DNA from: Sporolactobacillus sp. THM19-2
GTDB lineage: Bacteria > Bacillota > Bacilli > Bacillales > Sporolactobacillaceae
Direction: 5' to 3'
Assembly: GCF_004153195.1 (NCBI RefSeq)
Contig: NZ_SEMC01000002.1
Span: 278,083 to 342,082, forward strand
Length of the DNA stretch: 64,000 bases
The translations under genes and the position numbers were made by a program. Under the pieces are notes generated by a model that searched no databases, was not told the origin of the DNA, and saw only the letters and a list, made by a program, of their open reading frames with translations. Below, piece by piece: positions 17,804 through 28,288 of the stretch. Position 1 is the stretch's first letter; each line of letters begins with the position of its first letter.

Positions 17804-18028
17804 TTAATCTGCATTTTTCTGATTTTCATCGGCTCCGTGTTCCAAAACTTTTTTAATCTTTTTCTGAAACTCTGCTCTGGGCATCATCACACTGTGCCCG
17901 CACCCCAGGCATTTAATGCGTATATCTGCACCCATGCGGATGACTTTCCATCGGTTCTCTCCGCAAGGGTGTACCTTCTTCATTTCAACTATATCATTCA
18001 GATCGAACGCTATCCTCGGTTTGGCCAT
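17804..18028 (-). CDS. DUF951 family protein
   Basis: A 74-residue protein beginning MAKPRIAFDLNDIVEMKKVHP. The two motifs HPCGENRW and IKCLGCGHSVMMPR, carrying Cys at both ends, are the DUF951 hallmarks and suggest a small nucleic-acid or metal-binding fold. The ATG at 18028 is chosen because GAGGAATG lies upstream; a longer frame runs into glyS. It sits between glyS and ychF, where Bacillales carry this gene. Function is unknown. Confidence 0.85.
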   Translation of the reverse strand: MAKPRIAFDLNDIVEMKKVHPCGENRWKVIRMGADIRIKCLGCGHSVMMPRAEFQKKIKKVLEHGADENQKNAD

Positions 18029-18065
18029 AAATTCATTCCTCCTCGGATACAGGATTTCTCCTGTT

Positions 18066-19448
18066 TCAGAATGCTGTTTTCTCACTGATAAATGAGGCGA
18101 CATCTTCTATTGGCAGACGCACCTGTTCCATTGTGTCACGATCACGTATCGTCACTTTACCGTCCTCCTGTGAATCAAAGTCATAGGTGACGCAGAACGG
18201 TGTTCCGATCTCATCCTGCCGGCGATACCTTTTACCGATCGAACCTGTCTCATCGTAATCAACCATGAAGTCCTTCGCCAGCTGCTGATAAATGGCCCGG
18301 GTTTTTTCACCCAGCTTCTTCGAGAGAGGAAGAACCGCTGCTTTATAAGGGGCCAGTGCCGGATGAAAATGGAGAACGGTCCGGCTCTCCTTATCATTAA
18401 TTTCCTGCTCCTCATAGGCCTCAGTAAGGAAAGCCAGCGTCACACGGTCAGCACCAAGTGAAGGCTCAATGACATAAGGAATGTATCTTTCATTATTATT
18501 CTGGTCAATGTAATGAAGATCTTCTCCGGAAACATCCATATGCCGGCGCAGGTCATAATCCGTGCGTGAGGACAGACTCGACAGTTCTCCCCAACCGAAC
18601 GGAAAGAGATATTCAATGTCAGTCGTTGCATTACTGTAATGCGGCAGTTCCTCTTTTTCATGATCACGCAGCCTGAGGTGATCCGGTGAAACATTCAGTG
18701 ATTTCACCCATTCATAGCCAAACGTACGCCAATATTGAAACCATTTTTTATCATCACCCGGTTTGCAGAAAAATTCCAGTTCCATCTGTTCAAACTCACG
18801 CGTTCTGAACGTAAAGTTACCCGGTGTGATTTCATTTCTGAACGCCTTGCCGACCTGTCCGATCCCAAACGGTATCTTTTTCCTCATGGTTCGCTGGACG
18901 TTTTTAAAATTCACAAAGATACCCTGAGCCGTTTCCGGACGAAGAAAAATTTCATCTTTTTGTGTTTCGGTTACCCCCTGAAAGGTCTTAAACATCAGAT
19001 TAAATTGCCGGATTTGTGTAAAATCATGTTCTCCGCATTCCGGACACTTGATGCTGTGTTCTTCAATCAATCGTTCCATGGTTGAAAAATCCAGTCCGTC
19101 AACCGGTCCGGGCAGCTTATCGGCTGGAATATATTCTTCAATCAGTTTATCCGCACGGAAGCGGGATTTGCAATTCTTACAGTCAATCATTGGATCATTA
19201 AAGTTTTTGACATGTCCTGAGGCTTCCCACGTTTTCGGATTCATCAGGATGGCGGCATCCAATCCAACATTGTACGGTGATTCCTGTACAAATTTTTTCC
19301 ACCAGGCCTTTTTTACATTATTTTTCAGCTCCACACCAATCGGCCCGTAGTCCCAGGTGTTTGCCAGGCCCCCGTAAATTTCAGATCCTGGGAAAATGAT
19401 GCCTCGCTGTTTCGCCAGCTTAACGACTTGCTCCATTGATTCTGCCAT
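18066..19448 (-). CDS. glyS: glycyl-tRNA synthetase, homodimeric class II type
   Basis: This enzyme charges tRNA-Gly. The 460-residue single-chain form is the alpha2 (archaeal/eukaryotic and staphylococcal) type, not the glyQ-glyS tetramer of B. subtilis. Class II motif 2 is [21 protein letters not shown] and motif 3 is [12 protein letters not shown]-terminal anticodon-binding domain follows ([19 protein letters not shown]). AAGGAG precedes the ATG. A T-box leader with a GGC specifier controls it. Confidence 0.96.
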   Translation of the reverse strand: MAESMEQVVKLAKQRGIIFPGSEIYGGLANTWDYGPIGVELKNNVKKAWWKKFVQESPYNVGLDAAILMNPKTWEASGHVKNFNDPMIDCKNCKSRFRADKLIEEYIPADKLPGPVDGLDFSTMERLIEEHSIKCPECGEHDFTQIRQFNLMFKTFQGVTETQKDEIFLRPETAQGIFVNFKNVQRTMRKKIPFGIGQVGKAFRNEITPGNFTFRTREFEQMELEFFCKPGDDKKWFQYWRTFGYEWVKSLNVSPDHLRLRDHEKEELPHYSNATTDIEYLFPFGWGELSSLSSRTDYDLRRHMDVSGEDLHYIDQNNNERYIPYVIEPSLGADRVTLAFLTEAYEEQEINDKESRTVLHFHPALAPYKAAVLPLSKKLGEKTRAIYQQLAKDFMVDYDETGSIGKRYRRQDEIGTPFCVTYDFDSQEDGKVTIRDRDTMEQVRLPIEDVASFISEKTAF

Positions 19449-19462
19449 CTATTTTGCTCCTT

Positions 19463-19730
19463 TTCATCAAATATAAATAAGCTCTCATCCAAAGGCCAGT
19501 CTGACCCAGGGACGAGAGCTTTTATCTGCTCACGCGGTTCCACCCTAATTGATGCTATGAAAGCACCCACTCTAAAAGAGAAGCGAGACTCAGGAACGCC
19601 TTCTCCGGTGCTCTCCAGCCAGGTTCTCACCCTTCCTGGTTCTCTGTATGGATGCTTCTTCCGGATACTCTTTTCCTTCATTGTCTGATATAGATTCAGG
19701 GATTTCACCTGATTGTTTTCGATTTATAGT
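19463..19730 (-). promoter_or_regulatory. T-box leader of glyS, specifier GGC (Gly)
   Basis: The conserved T-box sequence AATTAGGGTGGAACCGCG is at 19533-19550 on the minus strand. Downstream, AAGCTCTCGTCC and GGATGAGAGCTT (19479-19522) form the terminator, followed by TTATTTAT. In stem I the specifier loop is bounded by GGAA/TTCC below and TCCGG/CCGGA above; its 5' side has AGTA and its 3' side GAA-GGC, so GGC (19598-19600) is the specifier. Uncharged tRNA-Gly(GCC) should favour antitermination. Confidence 0.9.
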
Positions 19731-19837
19731 ATAGCCTATTTTCTAAAAAAATGATACCCGCTGAATTTTTTCATTGATCATGTATAAGCTTTAAAAATCT
19801 GCCGTATACTTTACTACACCAATAAGGAGCGAAAACT

Positions 19838-20464
19838 ATGAATCTGAGAACAAACAGCGCATTCATGAAAAACCGGCAGGAAGCTTTTTGTTATATCCAT
19901 CCCGATGCCCATGTTTCTCTTGTCTCCGCCATAAACAGGCATCTGCCAAAAGAAGCGGACGCTTATTCTATTGTCATTGTCTGCATCGGGACGGACCGTT
20001 CAACAGGGGATGCTTTGGGACCGCTGGTGGGGATGCATCTCCGGCAATATACTCTGAATAATACACATATATATGGCACTCTCGATCAGCCGGTACACGC
20101 CGTCAATCTTCAGAATACCATGGAGGAGGTACAGGCGATGCATGATCATCCGTTTATCATCGCTGTCGATGCCTGCCTTGGCCACCGGCATCATGTAGGA
20201 AAAGTCTGTGTTTCTGAAGGACCTGTCAGACCCGGATCAGGAGTAAATAAGAAGCTTCCCCCCGTCGGCGATATGAATATCACCGGCATCGTCAACTTAA
20301 GCGGGTATATGGAGTATGCCGTTCTGCAAAACACACGACTCAGCCTCGTCATGAAACTTTCCAGGGCGATTAGTCGCAGTCTATATATTGCTCTCTTTTC
20401 CCGGGAAAAACGATCGATATTGACAGGCAGGGCGTTTTCCGATGATTCAGCACATTCCTTATGA
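19838..20464 (+). CDS. yyaC: spore protease-like protein YyaC (DUF1256)
   Basis: A 208-residue protein of the YyaC family, related in fold to the germination protease Gpr and found in spore formers. Family features are VCIGTDRSTGDALGPLVG (about 48-65), YGTLDQPVHAVNL, IAVDACLGHRHHVGKV and GVNKKLPPVGDMNITGIVN. In B. subtilis it is expressed in the forespore. TGTATA at 19781-19786 and GTATACT at 19804-19810 with a 17-bp gap is a weak forespore-type promoter. Its 3' end overlaps the parB stop by six bases, tail to tail. Confidence 0.9.
   Translation: MNLRTNSAFMKNRQEAFCYIHPDAHVSLVSAINRHLPKEADAYSIVIVCIGTDRSTGDALGPLVGMHLRQYTLNNTHIYGTLDQPVHAVNLQNTMEEVQAMHDHPFIIAVDACLGHRHHVGKVCVSEGPVRPGSGVNKKLPPVGDMNITGIVNLSGYMEYAVLQNTRLSLVMKLSRAISRSLYIALFSREKRSILTGRAFSDDSAHSL
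20396..20409. promoter_or_regulatory. candidate Noc-binding site
   Basis: TTTTCCCGGGAAAA is a perfect 14-bp palindrome with the TTTCCCGGGAAA core of the Noc recognition sequence described in B. subtilis. It lies inside the yyaC coding region, about 2 kb from noc. Confidence 0.55.
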
Positions 20465-21319
20465 GGGATGATTGATCAGTTCCAGCAGGCGGTACAGATC
20501 GTCTGCTGAGTAGTAGTCCAGTTCAATCTTTCCTTTTTCCCCTGCTCTTGCCGGTTTTATTTTTACCGAGGTACCCAGTCGTTCACGAATTCCGTCCACC
20601 TTTTCTTTCAGTTCCGGAGGCATGGTCCATGTTTTTTTCTTTGATGTTTCACGTGAAACATGATGATTGAGTTTTTGAATCAGTGCTTCAAGCTGACGCA
20701 CATTTAATTGCTCTTTAAGGACTTTATTGACAACCGGAATCAGTTGCTTTTTATCTTTCAAACCGACAAGTGCCCTGCCATGGCCCATGGAGAGTTTTCC
20801 TTCCTCAAGTAATTTCTGAACTTTCCCATCCAGTTGCAGCAGGCGCAGCTGGTTGGCCACATGCGGTCTGCTTTTACCCAACTTTTTTGCCAGTTCTTCC
20901 TGTGTCAGCTTCAATCCATCGAGCAGTTTCTTGTACGCTGTTGCTTCTTCAATTGGATTCAGATTTTCCCGCTGCAGATTTTCAATCAGGGCAATCTGCA
21001 TCATCTCATTATCTGATAGTTCTTTAATGACGACAGGAACTTTCTTGAGGTCTGCACGTTTTGCCGCGCGAAAGCGGCGTTCTCCGGCAACGATGTCATA
21101 ACCTTTGATACTTTTTCTGACCACAAGCGGCTGAATGATTCCATGCATTCTGATCGACCGGGCGAGCTCATCCAGTCCCGCCTCATCAAATTGTTTTCTT
21201 GGCTGGTATGGATTGGGTCTGAGATCTTCCAGGGCAACACTTTCCACTGCATTGTCCAGATCACCTGAAAATGCAGTGGGGAAGAAGGCATCAAGTCCTT
21301 TCCCCAAAGCTTTAGTCAC
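20459..21319 (-). CDS. parB: chromosome-partitioning protein ParB (Spo0J)
   Basis: ParB is a CTP-dependent clamp that loads at parS, recruits SMC and stimulates ParA. The 286-residue protein has the N-terminal CTPase region ([47 protein letters not shown]), the helix-turn-helix (TQEELAKKLGKSRPHVANQL, about 140-160) and a C-terminal dimer domain. The N-terminal KALGKGLDAFF segment is the usual Spo0J opening. A parS site lies in its 3' part. It overlaps parA by eight bases. Confidence 0.97.
   Translation of the reverse strand: MTKALGKGLDAFFPTAFSGDLDNAVESVALEDLRPNPYQPRKQFDEAGLDELARSIRMHGIIQPLVVRKSIKGYDIVAGERRFRAAKRADLKKVPVVIKELSDNEMMQIALIENLQRENLNPIEEATAYKKLLDGLKLTQEELAKKLGKSRPHVANQLRLLQLDGKVQKLLEEGKLSMGHGRALVGLKDKKQLIPVVNKVLKEQLNVRQLEALIQKLNHHVSRETSKKKTWTMPPELKEKVDGIRERLGTSVKIKPARAGEKGKIELDYYSADDLYRLLELINHPS
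20645..20660. promoter_or_regulatory. parS site inside parB
   Basis: TGTTTCACGTGAAACA is an exact match to the 16-bp B. subtilis parS consensus and encodes the HVSRET residues of ParB. B. subtilis also has a parS within spo0J. Confidence 0.95.
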
Positions 21320-22073
21320 CAGTCATCACTTCCTTTGCAAAATCAAGATAAACCTCTGCACCTCTTGAGCGGGAATCATAGATAATGATCGGCTTGCCAT
21401 GACTGGGCGCTTCACTCAGGCGGACATTACGCGGGATAATTGTGTGAAAGACATGATCCTGAAAGTACTTTTTCACTTCCTGGATCACCTGCAGTCCCAG
21501 ATTAGTTCTGGCATCCAGCATAGTCAGCAAGACGCCTTCAATGGCCAGATGATGATTCAAATGTTTCTGTACTAACCGTACGGTATTCAGCAGCTGACTC
21601 AGTCCTTCCAGCGCATAATATTCGCACTGAACCGGAATGATGACTGCGTCCGAAGCAGTCAGGGCATTAATGGTCAAAAGACCCAGAGAGGGTGGGCAAT
21701 CTATGATGATGTAATCATATGTATCTTTTACTTTATCCAGCGCCTTTTTTAACCGAACTTCGCGTGAAATGGTCGGAACAAGTTCGATTTCTGCTCCGGC
21801 CAGCTGAATGGCTGAAGGAAGTACATCCATATTCTCAATGGCCGATGGCTTCACAACACCCGCCACTTCGGTTTCTTCAACAAGGACATCATAGACACAT
21901 TCATCCACTTCCCCTTTGTCCACACCCGAACCGCTTGTTGCATTTCCCTGAGGATCAGTATCAACAAGCAGGACCTTACAGCCAAGTGTCGCAAGACAGG
22001 CGCTCAAATTAACAGCTGTAGTGGTTTTGCCGACACCGCCTTTTTGATTGGCAATAGCCAGAATTTTACTCAC
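21312..22073 (-). CDS. parA: chromosome-partitioning ATPase ParA (Soj)
   Basis: Soj is a deviant-Walker ATPase that acts with ParB in origin segregation and controls DnaA. The protein begins MSKILAIANQKGGVGKTTTA, where KGGVGKTT is the P-loop with the signature lysine; YDYIIIDCPPSLGLLT is Walker B. I choose GTG at 22073, five bases after AGGTG, giving 253 residues, over an upstream TTG without a ribosome site. It is followed by parB. Confidence 0.96.
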   Translation of the reverse strand: MSKILAIANQKGGVGKTTTAVNLSACLATLGCKVLLVDTDPQGNATSGSGVDKGEVDECVYDVLVEETEVAGVVKPSAIENMDVLPSAIQLAGAEIELVPTISREVRLKKALDKVKDTYDYIIIDCPPSLGLLTINALTASDAVIIPVQCEYYALEGLSQLLNTVRLVQKHLNHHLAIEGVLLTMLDARTNLGLQVIQEVKKYFQDHVFHTIIPRNVRLSEAPSHGKPIIIYDSRSRGAEVYLDFAKEVMTGD

Positions 22074-22246
22074 ACTTACACCTACTCTCAAATCTCGATT
22101 GCTATCTTTTATTTTACCATGAAAAGATCAATCGATGATCATTATTATTGAATCACAAAAATATCCAGCAAAGGGCTCGTCAGAATCTTTGCCGGATCAC
22201 TCATTGTTCACTATTCAGTTCACAGATTCATCGTTTGATCAGATGT

Positions 22247-23110
22247 TCATTTATTTTTTGGAATTTTGATTGTAAATTGATAAAAGTCGCCCATATCCTC
22301 TTCTTCCGTATTAATTGGCATACCCGAACGGGTCACCATGTGTACGGATTGACGGATTGTATTTACGGCGATTCGGGTATCCCTGCTCAAGGATTGTCGC
22401 CTTTGTTTGCGGTTTTTCTTCTCGTTCTTTCCTTTACCTTCTTCAAGAAGCTTTCTTACACGAAATTCTGTCTGTTTGACGTTCAATTGTTTCTCCAGAA
22501 TATCTTTCAGAAGCTTTTCCTGTTTCTCCGGATCTTTCAGAATAAGTAAAGCACGGGCATGACGTTCTGTAATCTTTTTTTCTAATATAGAGCTTTGAAC
22601 GGATGAAGGTAATTTAAGCAACCTTAATTTATTGGCAATGGTGGACTGCCCCTTCCCCAGTTGCTGAGCCAGTCCCTCCTGTGTTAACCCGTTGATATCC
22701 ATTAATCGTGCATAAGCCATTGCTTCTTCTATAGCTGTCAGTTCTTCTCTCTGGAGATTTTCTATTAATGCAATGGAAGCCGTCTGGTCTTCGTCAAGAT
22801 GCTTAATGATGGCGGGAATCTTTTCCCACCCCAGATAAGAGACCGCACGCCAACGTCTTTCTCCTGCGATAATTTCAAAATGATCCCCTGAAGGGCGCAA
22901 CACAATGGGTTGTATGACACCATGTTCCCTAATGGTAGCTGCCAATTCCCGCAGTTTTTCTTCATTAAAAATGGAACGCGGCTGATACGGATTTGGAACA
23001 ATTTTATTTATTTCTATTTCCTGTACGTGGGTCTCATCATTTTCACTGTGAGTGAATGTAGCACTGTCTTCATGATCCTGATTAAAAAGATGAGATAAAG
23101 AATGTTTCAT
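22247..23110 (-). CDS. noc: nucleoid occlusion protein Noc
   Basis: Noc is a ParB paralogue that binds its own sites, spreads with CTP and blocks division over the nucleoid. The 287-residue protein starts with a short amphipathic segment ([11 protein letters not shown]) of the kind that binds membrane in Noc, then the CTPase motifs ([44 protein letters not shown]) and helix-turn-helix ([20 protein letters not shown]). Position between rsmG and parA is that of noc in Bacillus. Confidence 0.95.
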   Translation of the reverse strand: MKHSLSHLFNQDHEDSATFTHSENDETHVQEIEINKIVPNPYQPRSIFNEEKLRELAATIREHGVIQPIVLRPSGDHFEIIAGERRWRAVSYLGWEKIPAIIKHLDEDQTASIALIENLQREELTAIEEAMAYARLMDINGLTQEGLAQQLGKGQSTIANKLRLLKLPSSVQSSILEKKITERHARALLILKDPEKQEKLLKDILEKQLNVKQTEFRVRKLLEEGKGKNEKKNRKQRRQSLSRDTRIAVNTIRQSVHMVTRSGMPINTEEEDMGDFYQFTIKIPKNK

Positions 23111-23189
23111 TTTGACACCACCCTTTTACGGCCGCCTTTTATCTATTTCGGCTGCACAGCTTTGAATTCCTTCCGGCAATTAACCCCAA

Positions 23190-23205
23190 TGTTTCACGTG
23201 AAACA
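23190..23205. promoter_or_regulatory. parS site between noc and rsmG
   Basis: TGTTTCACGTGAAACA, identical to the site in parB, ends one base before the rsmG stop codon and about 80 bp upstream of noc. Confidence 0.95.
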
Positions 23206-23925
23206 TCACAATGGCTTCCTGGAAGGCGTTCCAGGCTTTCTTGGGTATTTTACAGGCGTTGTGCCTGTTTTTTTAATAAAAACAAGGGTCCTCTTACCGG
23301 CAAGATCAGGCAGATCCAGAGAAACGGATCGCTGAAGTGTTCCGCCGAGCTCATGGAGAGCATGGTCAGAACTGGAGATCTCCTGACTGGCATTTGCTCC
23401 TTTAAGAGCAATGAATGTCCCCCCTGTCCGATTGAGGGGCAGACAATATTCACAGAGTACAGAAAGAGGCGCCACCGCCCGGGCAGTCACAATATCAAAA
23501 GACTCACGAATACCCCTCCTGTGTGCAAACATTTCTGCACGGTCATGGTAGAGCCGGACATCATTCAGATTCAGTGTCCCTGTCAGTGATTCAATGAAAG
23601 ACAGCCTTTTTTTCAGGGCATCAACCAGGGTCAGTTTAAGCCCGGGGTACATGATTTTCAAAGGAATCCCGGGAAAACCCGCCCCCGAACCGACATCACA
23701 GAGTGTCATGCCGCTACTGAAGGGAAAATAAAAGGCCGGTGTCAGTGAATCATAAAAATGTTTCACCGTGACCTCTTTTTCTTCGGTAATTGCTGTAAGA
23801 TTCACTTTCTGATTCCATTTTACAAGTTTCTGGAAATACAGGTCAAATTGTTTTTTCTGAACTTCAGAAAGCTGCAATCCCTGATTTGACAGTATTGATT
23901 CGAGATATTTCATTTGTTCCTCCAA
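23206..23925 (-). CDS. rsmG: 16S rRNA (guanine-527-N7)-methyltransferase RsmG (GidB)
   Basis: RsmG uses SAM to methylate N7 of G527 in 16S rRNA; loss gives low-level streptomycin resistance. The 239-residue Rossmann methyltransferase has the SAM motif CDVGSGAGFPGIPLKI (about 76-91), LTLVDALKKRLSFIESL and the later IVTARAVAPLSVL. It lies six bases upstream of the next gene region, directly downstream of mnmG, as in Bacillus. Confidence 0.96.
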   Translation of the reverse strand: MEEQMKYLESILSNQGLQLSEVQKKQFDLYFQKLVKWNQKVNLTAITEEKEVTVKHFYDSLTPAFYFPFSSGMTLCDVGSGAGFPGIPLKIMYPGLKLTLVDALKKRLSFIESLTGTLNLNDVRLYHDRAEMFAHRRGIRESFDIVTARAVAPLSVLCEYCLPLNRTGGTFIALKGANASQEISSSDHALHELGGTLQRSVSLDLPDLAGKRTLVFIKKTGTTPVKYPRKPGTPSRKPL

Positions 23926-23931
23926 GAGCTG

Positions 23932-25824
23932 TCAGCCGGTTGTTTTCGCCAGTCTGCCCTGTTCCAGATAAACCAGCAGAATGGCAATATCGCTCGGATT
24001 CACGCCGGAAACCCGTGAAGCCTGACCTACCGATATCGGACGGACTTTGCTTAATTTCTGTCTGGCCTCCGTAGCCAGCCCGTCAATTACCTCATAGTCG
24101 AGATCCTGAGGGATCTTTTTCTGTTCCATGCGTTTCATTTTTTCTACCTGCTGCAGTTGTTTATTAATATAGCCCTCATATTTTATCTGAATCTCGACCT
24201 GCTCACCAACTTCTTCGGGAATCTGGTTCCCGTCATCCGGCAGCAGAGTGACCAGATCATGGTAATCGAGTTCCGGTCTCTTTAACAGTCGGTCAGCTCT
24301 GATGGGTTCCCGAATTGCTGTTGCACCTTTTTTCGCAAGCAACGCATTCACTGCTTCAGAAGGTTTGACAGTCAAAGAAGCAAGGCGTTTTCTTTCGTGT
24401 TCAATCATCTGTTTCTTTCTCAAAAATCTCTGATACCGTTCTTCAGGGATTAAACCAATTTGATGACCGAGCTCCGTCAGACGCAGATCTGCATTATCAT
24501 GACGGAGAAGCAGGCGATATTCTGCACGTGAAGTCAGTAAACGATAAGGTTCCTTTGTCCCTTTGGTGACCAAATCATCAATTAGCACACCGATGTAAGC
24601 CTGCGAACGGTCAAGAATAATCGGATCCAGACCAGATGCTTTACGTGCTGCATTAATGCCGCCCATCAGCCCCTGCCCGGCTGCTTCTTCATATCCGGAT
24701 GTCCCGTTAATCTGACCAGCCGTAAAAAGTCCTGAGATTTTTTTTGTCTCAAGCGACGGCCACAGTTGCGTCGGAACAAGAGCATCGTATTCGATAGCAT
24801 ACCCCGGACGCATCATTTCCGCGTGTTCCAGCCCGGATATGGACTCCAGCATCTTTCGCTGAATCTCCTCCGGCAGGCTCGTCGACAGACCATCAACGTA
24901 TACTTCTCTTGTTTCCCGTCCTTCGGGTTCAAGAAAAAGCTGATGACGGCTTTTATCACTGAAACGGACAATTTTCGTTTCAATTGACGGACAGTATCTT
25001 GGTCCGGTACCGACGATGGCACCGGAGTAAATGGGAGAACGGTCCAAATTATCATGGATGATCTGATGAGTCACAGGATTGGTGTACGTCAGCCAGCAGG
25101 GAATCTGATCTTTGACAAATTGCTTGGTATCATAGGAAAATGCAAGAGGCCGCTTATCACCGGGCTGAATTTCCGTTTTGGAATAGTCAACAGTCCGTCC
25201 ATTAACACGCGGCGGAGTGCCTGTTTTAAACCGGACCAGATCGAATCCCAGTTCTCGCAGACAGTCCGACAGCTTGACCGAAGCCTGCATATTATTCGGA
25301 CCACTCTCATATTCCAGATCACCGATAATAATTTTCCCTTTCAGATAGACGCCTGTTGTCAGAACAACCGTTTTTGCCAGGTACTTTGCTCCGGTCGCGA
25401 CTACAACTCCCCTGCAGACCCCGTCTTCCACAATCAGTTTTTCTACCATGCCCTGACGCAAGGTCAGATTTTCTGTTTCTTCAATAGTCTGCTTCATGGC
25501 ACGCTGATAAAGCTGTTTGTCTGCCTGAGCACGCAGCGCCCGGACGGCAGGTCCCTTTCGGGTGTTCAGCATTCTCATCTGAATATACGTTTTATCTATA
25601 TTGTGAGCCATTTCACCACCAAGTGCATCGACCTCCCTGACCACAACACCCTTGGCCGGGCCGCCGACAGACGGATTGCATGGCATAAAAGCGACGCCTT
25701 CCAGACTGATCGTCAGCATCAGTGTCTTCGCACCCATCCTTGCTGCTGCAAGGCCGGCCTCAACACCAGCATGTCCGGCACCAACGACAATCACATCATA
25801 CGTGCCGGCCTGATATGTTTTCAT
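23932..25824 (-). CDS. mnmG: tRNA uridine-5-carboxymethylaminomethyl modification enzyme MnmG (GidA)
   Basis: MnmG uses FAD and partners MnmE to modify wobble uridine 34 of tRNAs. The 630-residue protein opens with the FAD loop [20 protein letters not shown] (about 9-28). [12 protein letters not shown] carries the conserved Cys, then [14 protein letters not shown] carries the second Cys. The C-terminal helical MnmE-binding domain ends near [16 protein letters not shown]. An AGGGTGG ribosome site precedes the ATG. Normal length, with mnmE upstream. Confidence 0.97.
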   Translation of the reverse strand: MKTYQAGTYDVIVVGAGHAGVEAGLAAARMGAKTLMLTISLEGVAFMPCNPSVGGPAKGVVVREVDALGGEMAHNIDKTYIQMRMLNTRKGPAVRALRAQADKQLYQRAMKQTIEETENLTLRQGMVEKLIVEDGVCRGVVVATGAKYLAKTVVLTTGVYLKGKIIIGDLEYESGPNNMQASVKLSDCLRELGFDLVRFKTGTPPRVNGRTVDYSKTEIQPGDKRPLAFSYDTKQFVKDQIPCWLTYTNPVTHQIIHDNLDRSPIYSGAIVGTGPRYCPSIETKIVRFSDKSRHQLFLEPEGRETREVYVDGLSTSLPEEIQRKMLESISGLEHAEMMRPGYAIEYDALVPTQLWPSLETKKISGLFTAGQINGTSGYEEAAGQGLMGGINAARKASGLDPIILDRSQAYIGVLIDDLVTKGTKEPYRLLTSRAEYRLLLRHDNADLRLTELGHQIGLIPEERYQRFLRKKQMIEHERKRLASLTVKPSEAVNALLAKKGATAIREPIRADRLLKRPELDYHDLVTLLPDDGNQIPEEVGEQVEIQIKYEGYINKQLQQVEKMKRMEQKKIPQDLDYEVIDGLATEARQKLSKVRPISVGQASRVSGVNPSDIAILLVYLEQGRLAKTTG

Positions 25825-25877
25825 AACTGTTCCACCCTTTTTGATTGATTTAAAAATATCTATTCAAAGGCGCTTTC

Positions 25878-27257
25878 TTATTTTCCAAGGCAAAACTTCG
25901 AGAATAATTCATGAATCAGACTGTCTGAAACCGTGTCTCCCACAATCTCACCCAGAATTTCCCATGTCCTTTTCACATCAATCTGAGCCATGTCGACAGG
26001 AATACCCTTCTCTGAAGCGCGGATCGCGTCAGTGATTGCCGCACGTGCCTTTTTCAGCAAAGCAATATGCCGCGTATTAGAAACGCAGACCTCTTCATTC
26101 TGTGAGAGGCCCCGTTCAAAGAACAGCGAAGAGATTTTGTTCTCCAGTTCGGAGAGTTCCTGATCCTGAGAGAGGGATGTCCGGATAATCGGATTTCCCT
26201 CTGCCAGCCGATTGACCTCTTCCAGTGAAACACCGCAGGAAAGATCCGTCTTATTCAGTATGATAATCGCCGGTGTTCCCTTAATCAACTGAAATAGTTC
26301 TCTGTCCCCCTCTGTCAGGCTCTCGTGATAATTAATCAGGAGCAGAACCAGATCAGCTGAACGAAGGGCCTTCCGCGACCGCTCTACGCCAATCTTTTCC
26401 ACCACATCCTCAGTCTTACGAATGCCTGCTGTATCAATCAGTTTCAGTGGTATACCGTTGATATTCACATATTCTTCTATAATATCACGTGTCGTTCCCG
26501 GTACATTGGTCACAATTGCTTTATTTTCATGCACCAGCTGGTTAAGAAGAGACGACTTACCCACATTCGGCCGACCGATAATTGCTGTAGACAGCCCTTC
26601 TCTCAGAATCTTTCCCTGTCTGGCTGTTGCCAGAATGTGATCAATTTCCTTCCTGACTTTCTTTGAGCGGTCATCGAGCATTTGATTGGTTACGATTTCC
26701 GCATCATCATATTCCGGATAATCAATATTTACTTCAACCGAAGCCAGAATGTCCAGCAGCTGCTGCCGCAGTTTACGGACCAGTCTGGATAGTTTACCCT
26801 CCATCTGATCCATCGCTGTATTCATTGCCCGGTCTGTTTTCGACCGGATCAGATCCATAACCGCTTCAGCCTGAGATAAATCAATGCGCCCGTTCAGAAA
26901 CGCCCTTTTCGTAAATTCACCGGGTTCTGCCATTCGCACGTCCTGGTCAAGAATCAGTTCCAGAACACGGTTTACACTTGTCATGCCGCCATGACAGTTA
27001 ATTTCTACAACGTCTTCCCGCGTATAAGTCTTCGGTTTTTTCATGACCGAAACCATTACTTCATCGACGACGCGTTCTGTGTCCGGATCGATTATTTTAC
27101 CATAATGAATCGTGTGCGAAGGAACTGCTGTCAGTCTCTTTTTTCCTTTATACAGCCGATCTGTCGCCTGAATAGCATCAGGTCCGCTCAATCGGACAAT
27201 ACTGATCGCTCCCTCACCGGCAGGTGTTGAGATGGCCGCAATGGTATCATAATCCAA
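25878..27257 (-). CDS. mnmE: tRNA modification GTPase MnmE (TrmE/ThdF)
   Basis: MnmE is a potassium-dependent GTPase that works with MnmG. I place the start at TTG (27257): GGGGTGA lies six bases upstream and the product begins [18 protein letters not shown], giving 459 residues, the family length. Domains: N-terminal tetrahydrofolate-binding (1-120), helical domain, inserted G domain with [17 protein letters not shown] and NKTD, and the C-terminal FCLGK motif. jag, normally between yidC and this gene, is absent. Confidence 0.97.
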   Translation of the reverse strand: MDYDTIAAISTPAGEGAISIVRLSGPDAIQATDRLYKGKKRLTAVPSHTIHYGKIIDPDTERVVDEVMVSVMKKPKTYTREDVVEINCHGGMTSVNRVLELILDQDVRMAEPGEFTKRAFLNGRIDLSQAEAVMDLIRSKTDRAMNTAMDQMEGKLSRLVRKLRQQLLDILASVEVNIDYPEYDDAEIVTNQMLDDRSKKVRKEIDHILATARQGKILREGLSTAIIGRPNVGKSSLLNQLVHENKAIVTNVPGTTRDIIEEYVNINGIPLKLIDTAGIRKTEDVVEKIGVERSRKALRSADLVLLLINYHESLTEGDRELFQLIKGTPAIIILNKTDLSCGVSLEEVNRLAEGNPIIRTSLSQDQELSELENKISSLFFERGLSQNEEVCVSNTRHIALLKKARAAITDAIRASEKGIPVDMAQIDVKRTWEILGEIVGDTVSDSLIHELFSKFCLGK

Positions 27258-27449
27258 TTTTATCACCCCAATTCTGATAAGTCTCTCTCCCGGATGCAGG
27301 TTAGCTGATCCTGTTTCAAGAGACCACACTACGGCTATGCAAACAGAATCTACACGTCTAAGAACACTTGCCGACTGGCAGGACGCGGGCGCTGCCAGAG
27401 GCAACGTTTTTTCAACTCTTTTTTCCTCAAAAAATTTTATAGTGAGAAA

Positions 27450-27473
27450 AAAGCGCGCTGAATGCGTGCTTTT
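27450..27473 (-). terminator. terminator after yidC
   Basis: On the minus strand AAAAGCACGC, an ATTCA loop and GCGCGCTTTTTTC form a stem with one mismatch and a T-run, about 30 bp past the yidC stop. It separates the rnpA-yidD-yidC unit from mnmE. Confidence 0.75.
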
Positions 27474-27504
27474 CCCCGAAAACTCTATAGATCTACCCTT
27501 GCGG

Positions 27505-28284
27505 TTATTTTTTCTTCTTTCTGGAGCCTTCAGCCGGTTTCTCTTTGTCATCATGCTTCTCGTAAATAATATACGTCTGGAAGATCATGAAGATATTACC
27601 GACAACCCAGTAAAGGGCCAGTGCTGATGGGAAATACAATGCCGGAATCGCAATCATCAGCGGGAAGACGTAAAGCATCATGGCCATCTGCGGATTCGCG
27701 TTCCCCGTTCTGCCCATCATGATCTTCTGCTGCAGGAAGGTTGTCGCTGCAGCAATCACAGGCAAGATGTAATAGGGATCAGGGGCACCGAGCTGGAACC
27801 ACAGAAAAGACTGTGTTTTAATCTCCGATGTGCGCATGATGGCCTGATAAAAGGCAAACAAAATAGGCATCTGAATCAGGAGAGGCATACACCCGGCGAG
27901 CGGATTGATGTGATTTTCCTGAAAGAGTTTCATCTGTTCTTCCTGAAGCTTGCGCTGCGTATTCTGATCTTTGGAACTGTATTTCTCCTGAAGGGCTTTA
28001 ATTTTCGGCTGCAGCTCCTGCATGGCCTGAGAACTTTTGACCTGCTTGGCCATCAATGGCAAAATCACGAGTCGAACAATCAACGTGGTGATAATGATCG
28101 CAATGCCATAGCTGTTCCAGAATATCTTGGCCACTTCAATAATAAACCATGAGAGAGGATATACGAAATAATGACTCCAGAAACCCCCACTCTCTGCGGT
28201 AATCGGTTCATTCAAATTCGTACAGCCTGTGAGCAGCACGACAATCAGAACAAGCAGTCCCGCACCAATTAATCGTTTACGCAA
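27505..28284 (-). CDS. yidC: membrane protein insertase YidC (SpoIIIJ/OxaA1)
   Basis: YidC inserts and folds membrane proteins; the SpoIIIJ form is needed for forespore development in Bacillus. The 259-residue protein has a lipoprotein signal with LLTGC (Cys about 21), then the five-helix core. A conserved Arg lies in [18 protein letters not shown], the hydrophilic groove, and the cytoplasmic coiled-coil loop reads [20 protein letters not shown]. The charged tail ends EGSRKKKK. It lies downstream of yidD and rnpA. Confidence 0.96.
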   Translation of the reverse strand: MRKRLIGAGLLVLIVVLLTGCTNLNEPITAESGGFWSHYFVYPLSWFIIEVAKIFWNSYGIAIIITTLIVRLVILPLMAKQVKSSQAMQELQPKIKALQEKYSSKDQNTQRKLQEEQMKLFQENHINPLAGCMPLLIQMPILFAFYQAIMRTSEIKTQSFLWFQLGAPDPYYILPVIAAATTFLQQKIMMGRTGNANPQMAMMLYVFPLMIAIPALYFPSALALYWVVGNIFMIFQTYIIYEKHDDKEKPAEGSRKKKK

Positions 28285-28288
28285 AATG

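Noticed and set aside
20396..20409. Reading the CCCGGG palindrome as only a restriction-type site
   Set aside because: The T and A flanks on both sides match the 12-bp Noc core, so it is kept as a candidate Noc site instead.
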